From Candidatus Zixiibacteriota bacterium (GTDB lineage: Bacteria > Zixibacteria > MSB-5A5 > GN15 > FEB-12), in contig JACRAV010000351.1 of the NCBI GenBank assembly GCA_016213305.1, forward strand, positions 1-7,284: DNA of 7,284 nt. The letters are read 5' to 3'. Positions 5,229 to 7,284 of the stretch are shown piece by piece. How positions within the stretch are numbered: position 1 is the first letter of the stretch; every line of letters starts with the position of its first letter. Position numbers and translations under genes: made by a program. The notes beneath the pieces were generated by a model. The model saw only the letters and a list, made by a program, of their open reading frames with translations. It had not been told where the DNA came from and made no database searches.

Positions 5229-6233
5229 ATGATACGCAGAGAACAGGAACGCCAGCTGGGCCGACTCTTCGTTGTCGGATTTCCCGGCCCGGAACCGCCC
5301 GCCGCTTTCAAGCGGTTCCTGGTCGAGGATCAGATCGGGGGAGTCATCCTCTTTGAGGAAAATTGCCCGTCCGACCAGAAGACCCGCGAGAATGTAGAAA
5401 CCCTCCGGCACGCCAGTGGCCTGCCGCATCTGCTCGTAGCCATCGATCAGGAGGGCGGCCGGGTCTGTCGTTTGCGCGGCGCTCCGGCGGAATTCCGATC
5501 GGCCGAATCGTACGTTGAAAAGGGCGGCTTGGAGCACTTCAGGGAAGATTATGGCCGCTCAACGGTGTATATGGAGTCGCTCGGTATCAATCTGAATCTG
5601 GCCCCGGTGGCCGATATCTATCTAAACGAAAGTAACACGGTTCTCAAGGGCCGGTGTTTCGGTCGCACACCCGATCAGGTAAGTTCCTTTGTGAAGGTGG
5701 CGGTCGCCACAGCGGCTCAGAACGGCATCCTGTCATGCCTGAAGCATTTCCCCGGTCTGGGAGCGGTTGATCTTGATCCCCATGTTGCCACGCCCCGGCT
5801 GGCCTTCAACGAAATCGTCTGGACCAAACGCGATCTGGTCCCCTTTATAGCCGGGATCGAGGCCGGCGCGGATCTGATCATGACCACCCATGTTGTCCTG
5901 GAGCCGTTCGATACCGCCATCGCCACCGGTTCCGCCCGTGTCATCGATCAATTGCTTCGCGATCGCGCGGGGTTTGACGGTCCGGTTATCACCGATGATC
6001 TGCTCATGGAGGGAGCCGCCTCCCTCGGCTCGGTGGGCGAACGGGCGGTGGCCGCGTTTCTGGCCGGGCATGATATCCTGCTGTTTGGGCGGGACTTTGA
6101 AGCCGCTATGACCGCCTTCGACTATTTTTCCGAGGCCTGTCGTCGGGGTGAAATTTCTTCCGAACGGCTGGCGGCGTCTCTGGAACGCGTGAACGGACTG
6201 AAGTACAAACTGCGACGCGCCCCCATCGGATAA
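5229..6233 (+). CDS. nagZ: Glycoside hydrolase family 3 beta-N-acetylglucosaminidase (NagZ-type)
   Basis: This 334-residue single-domain GH3 enzyme has the usual length of NagZ. It removes GlcNAc from GlcNAc-1,6-anhydroMurNAc (peptide) fragments during peptidoglycan recycling. No signal peptide is present (MIRREQERQLGRLFVVGF), so it should act in the cytoplasm. Motifs in order are GGVILFEEN (37-45), AIDQEGGRVCRL (71-82, the substrate-binding DQEGGxVxR block), NLAPVADI (123-130), KHFPGLG (172-178), the D183-P-H185 pair corresponding to the NagZ-specific Asp-His general acid/base dyad, and VITDDLLMEGA (253-263) with nucleophile Asp256. One oddity is that the usual KHFPGHG is KHFPGLG here. The gene begins 46 bp after the diguanylate cyclase gene and stops 3 bp before anmK, whose product uses the anhydroMurNAc released by NagZ. 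That context supports a NagZ role over other GH3 activities. Confidence 0.92.
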   Translation: MIRREQERQLGRLFVVGFPGPEPPAAFKRFLVEDQIGGVILFEENCPSDQKTRENVETLRHASGLPHLLVAIDQEGGRVCRLRGAPAEFRSAESYVEKGGLEHFREDYGRSTVYMESLGINLNLAPVADIYLNESNTVLKGRCFGRTPDQVSSFVKVAVATAAQNGILSCLKHFPGLGAVDLDPHVATPRLAFNEIVWTKRDLVPFIAGIEAGADLIMTTHVVLEPFDTAIATGSARVIDQLLRDRAGFDGPVITDDLLMEGAASLGSVGERAVAAFLAGHDILLFGRDFEAAMTAFDYFSEACRRGEISSERLAASLERVNGLKYKLRRAPIG

Positions 6234-6236
6234 GCG

Positions 6237-7284
6237 ATGCTCGGACCACTGTGTGACAGGAAGTCGCTGGTCGTTCTCGGCATGAACTCCGGTACCTCCG
6301 CTGACGGACTCGATCTGGCGGCGATGAAAATCACGCGCCGCTCGCCTGCCCGATTTCTCGCCGGCTTGTCCGTGCCTCATCCGGAGTCGATTCGACGTCT
6401 GGTTCTTCGGACCGCCGATACTCCCACCTGCTCGATAAACGATGCAATTCTGCTGGATAATATGCTTGGCGAATACATCGGCGAGGTGGCCGCAACATAC
6501 ATAAAGAAATTGTCCCGGCGGGGAATCCCTGTCGATGCCATCGCCTCGCACGGCCAGACGATTCGACACTTGCCCGAACCGGTTGAATTGTCCGGTTATC
6601 GCGTCCGTGCGACAATGCAGGTCGGCTCGCCGGCTCTGATTGCCACGCACACCGGACGAGTGGTGGTCGCAGATTTCAGGCAGGGGGATATCGCGCTGGG
6701 CGGCGAGGGTGCGCCGATAACCGTGACCGCGATGGACAAACTCTTCTCGCACCCCACGCAGACAAGACTCATTGTCAATGTGGGAGGAATGTCCAACTAT
6801 TTCCTTCTGCCCCCCTCTGGTGCGGGTGATTCAATCAAGGCCGCCGATTGCGGACCCGGAAACGTGCTGTCCGACCTCCTCTGTCGCCGCCTGTTCGACG
6901 AACCATATGATCGGAATGGTCATCATGCCGCGCGCGGATCTGTTTCCCACCGACTGCTGAGCATTATCATGGCCTCTCCCTTCTTTTCGGGAACACATCG
7001 CTCGACCGGACGCGAGGAGTTCGGCGAATTGATGGTCGAGCGGATAGTCACCGCCGGTCGCAGGATGAAGCTTCTGCCGGATGATCTGGTGGCCACCGTC
7101 ATGGAGGTGACCGCGGCGGCCATTGCGGGAGCGGTCACGTCGCTGGTATCGAAAGGCCGTCGCCGGGGCAACATCCGTTTGTATTTGACTGGCGGCGGTT
7201 CACACAACAGATTCCTCATGACCCGCCTGTCCGGGCGGCTTCCCGGCGTTCCGGTAACGACTGTAAGTGACCTGGGCGTCGATC
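6237..7284 (+). CDS. anmK: 1,6-anhydro-N-acetylmuramic acid kinase AnmK (runs off the right edge)
   Basis: An open frame of 349 residues from ATG 6237 to the window end matches AnmK, an ASKHA-fold sugar kinase. AnmK uses ATP to open the 1,6-anhydro ring and make MurNAc-6-phosphate, returning wall sugar to metabolism. Visible motifs are VVLGMNSGTSADGLDLA (12-28, ATP phosphate loop; most relatives have GTSLDG), ASHGQTIRHLPE (103-114), TMQVGSPALIATHTG (126-140), VVADFRQGDIALGGEGAP (143-160) with probable catalytic Asp146, IVNVGGMSNYF (179-189), DCGPGNVLSD (204-213), STGREEF (256-262) and the nucleotide-site TGGGSHN (318-324). The family is usually about 360-390 residues, so only the last few dozen residues are missing. 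The start follows the nagZ stop by 3 bp and has only a weak ribosome binding site (GGA), which implies translational coupling. An ATG at 6282 is too far inside the first beta strand to be the start. Confidence 0.95.
   Translation, partial: MLGPLCDRKSLVVLGMNSGTSADGLDLAAMKITRRSPARFLAGLSVPHPESIRRLVLRTADTPTCSINDAILLDNMLGEYIGEVAATYIKKLSRRGIPVDAIASHGQTIRHLPEPVELSGYRVRATMQVGSPALIATHTGRVVVADFRQGDIALGGEGAPITVTAMDKLFSHPTQTRLIVNVGGMSNYFLLPPSGAGDSIKAADCGPGNVLSDLLCRRLFDEPYDRNGHHAARGSVSHRLLSIIMASPFFSGTHRSTGREEFGELMVERIVTAGRRMKLLPDDLVATVMEVTAAAIAGAVTSLVSKGRRRGNIRLYLTGGGSHNRFLMTRLSGRLPGVPVTTVSDLGVD

Noticed and set aside
5733..6752. Long (339-codon) open frame on the minus strand across nagZ and anmK
   Set aside because: It lies antisense to two well-recognised genes, has a low-complexity G/R/Q/H-rich composition and no recognisable motif; it is a by-product of the high G+C codon pattern.

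Overview
The window is a 7.3 kb piece of a bacterial chromosome that is almost fully coding. It holds six genes: three on the minus strand (positions 1-3410) and three on the plus strand (3623-7284), transcribed away from each other from one 212-bp intergenic region. The first (cstA) and last (anmK) genes run off the window edges. No RNA gene, insertion sequence, CRISPR array or gene-free stretch over 300 bp was seen.

Organism: the peptidoglycan-recycling pair nagZ-anmK, the CstA transporter and the good Shine-Dalgarno sites in front of several genes point to a bacterium, probably Gram-negative. The secreted protease ends in a pair of dockerin-like calcium loops followed by a short tail with a terminal-region Cys. 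As I recall, this type of tail is abundant in secreted proteins of uncultured FCB-group and related phyla such as Zixibacteria. That placement is an inference from style, not a database result.

Left block, minus strand. The 5' part of a carbon-starvation peptide/pyruvate transporter gene (cstA) lies at the edge. Upstream of it is a tightly coupled pair: an exported beta-propeller-like protein, then an exported subtilisin-family (S8) protease with proprotein-convertase-like signatures and a two-loop dockerin-like C-terminus. The two genes overlap by 7 bp, and the protease has a strong AGGAGG ribosome binding site inside the last codons of the propeller gene. Sampled lines of this pair are lower in G+C (about 48-53%) than sampled lines of nagZ (about 60-65%), so the pair may be accessory.

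Central region (3411-3622). A good sigma70-type promoter (TTGACA, 18 bp, TATTAT) faces the propeller-protease pair. A perfect TATAAT on the opposite strand overlaps its -10 box. Short direct repeats sit inside the promoter spacer and upstream of the rightward gene.

Right block, plus strand. A membrane diguanylate cyclase (six probable membrane helices, GAF domain, GGEEF domain with an RxxD inhibitory site) is followed 46 bp later by nagZ (GH3 beta-N-acetylglucosaminidase) and 3 bp after that by anmK (anhydro-MurNAc kinase). NagZ and AnmK act in successive steps of cell-wall recycling. NagZ removes GlcNAc from GlcNAc-anhydroMurNAc compounds, and AnmK phosphorylates and opens the anhydroMurNAc to MurNAc-6-phosphate. 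The diguanylate cyclase as likely first gene of this operon is the most interesting arrangement here, because it suggests, without proving, a link between c-di-GMP signalling and wall turnover.
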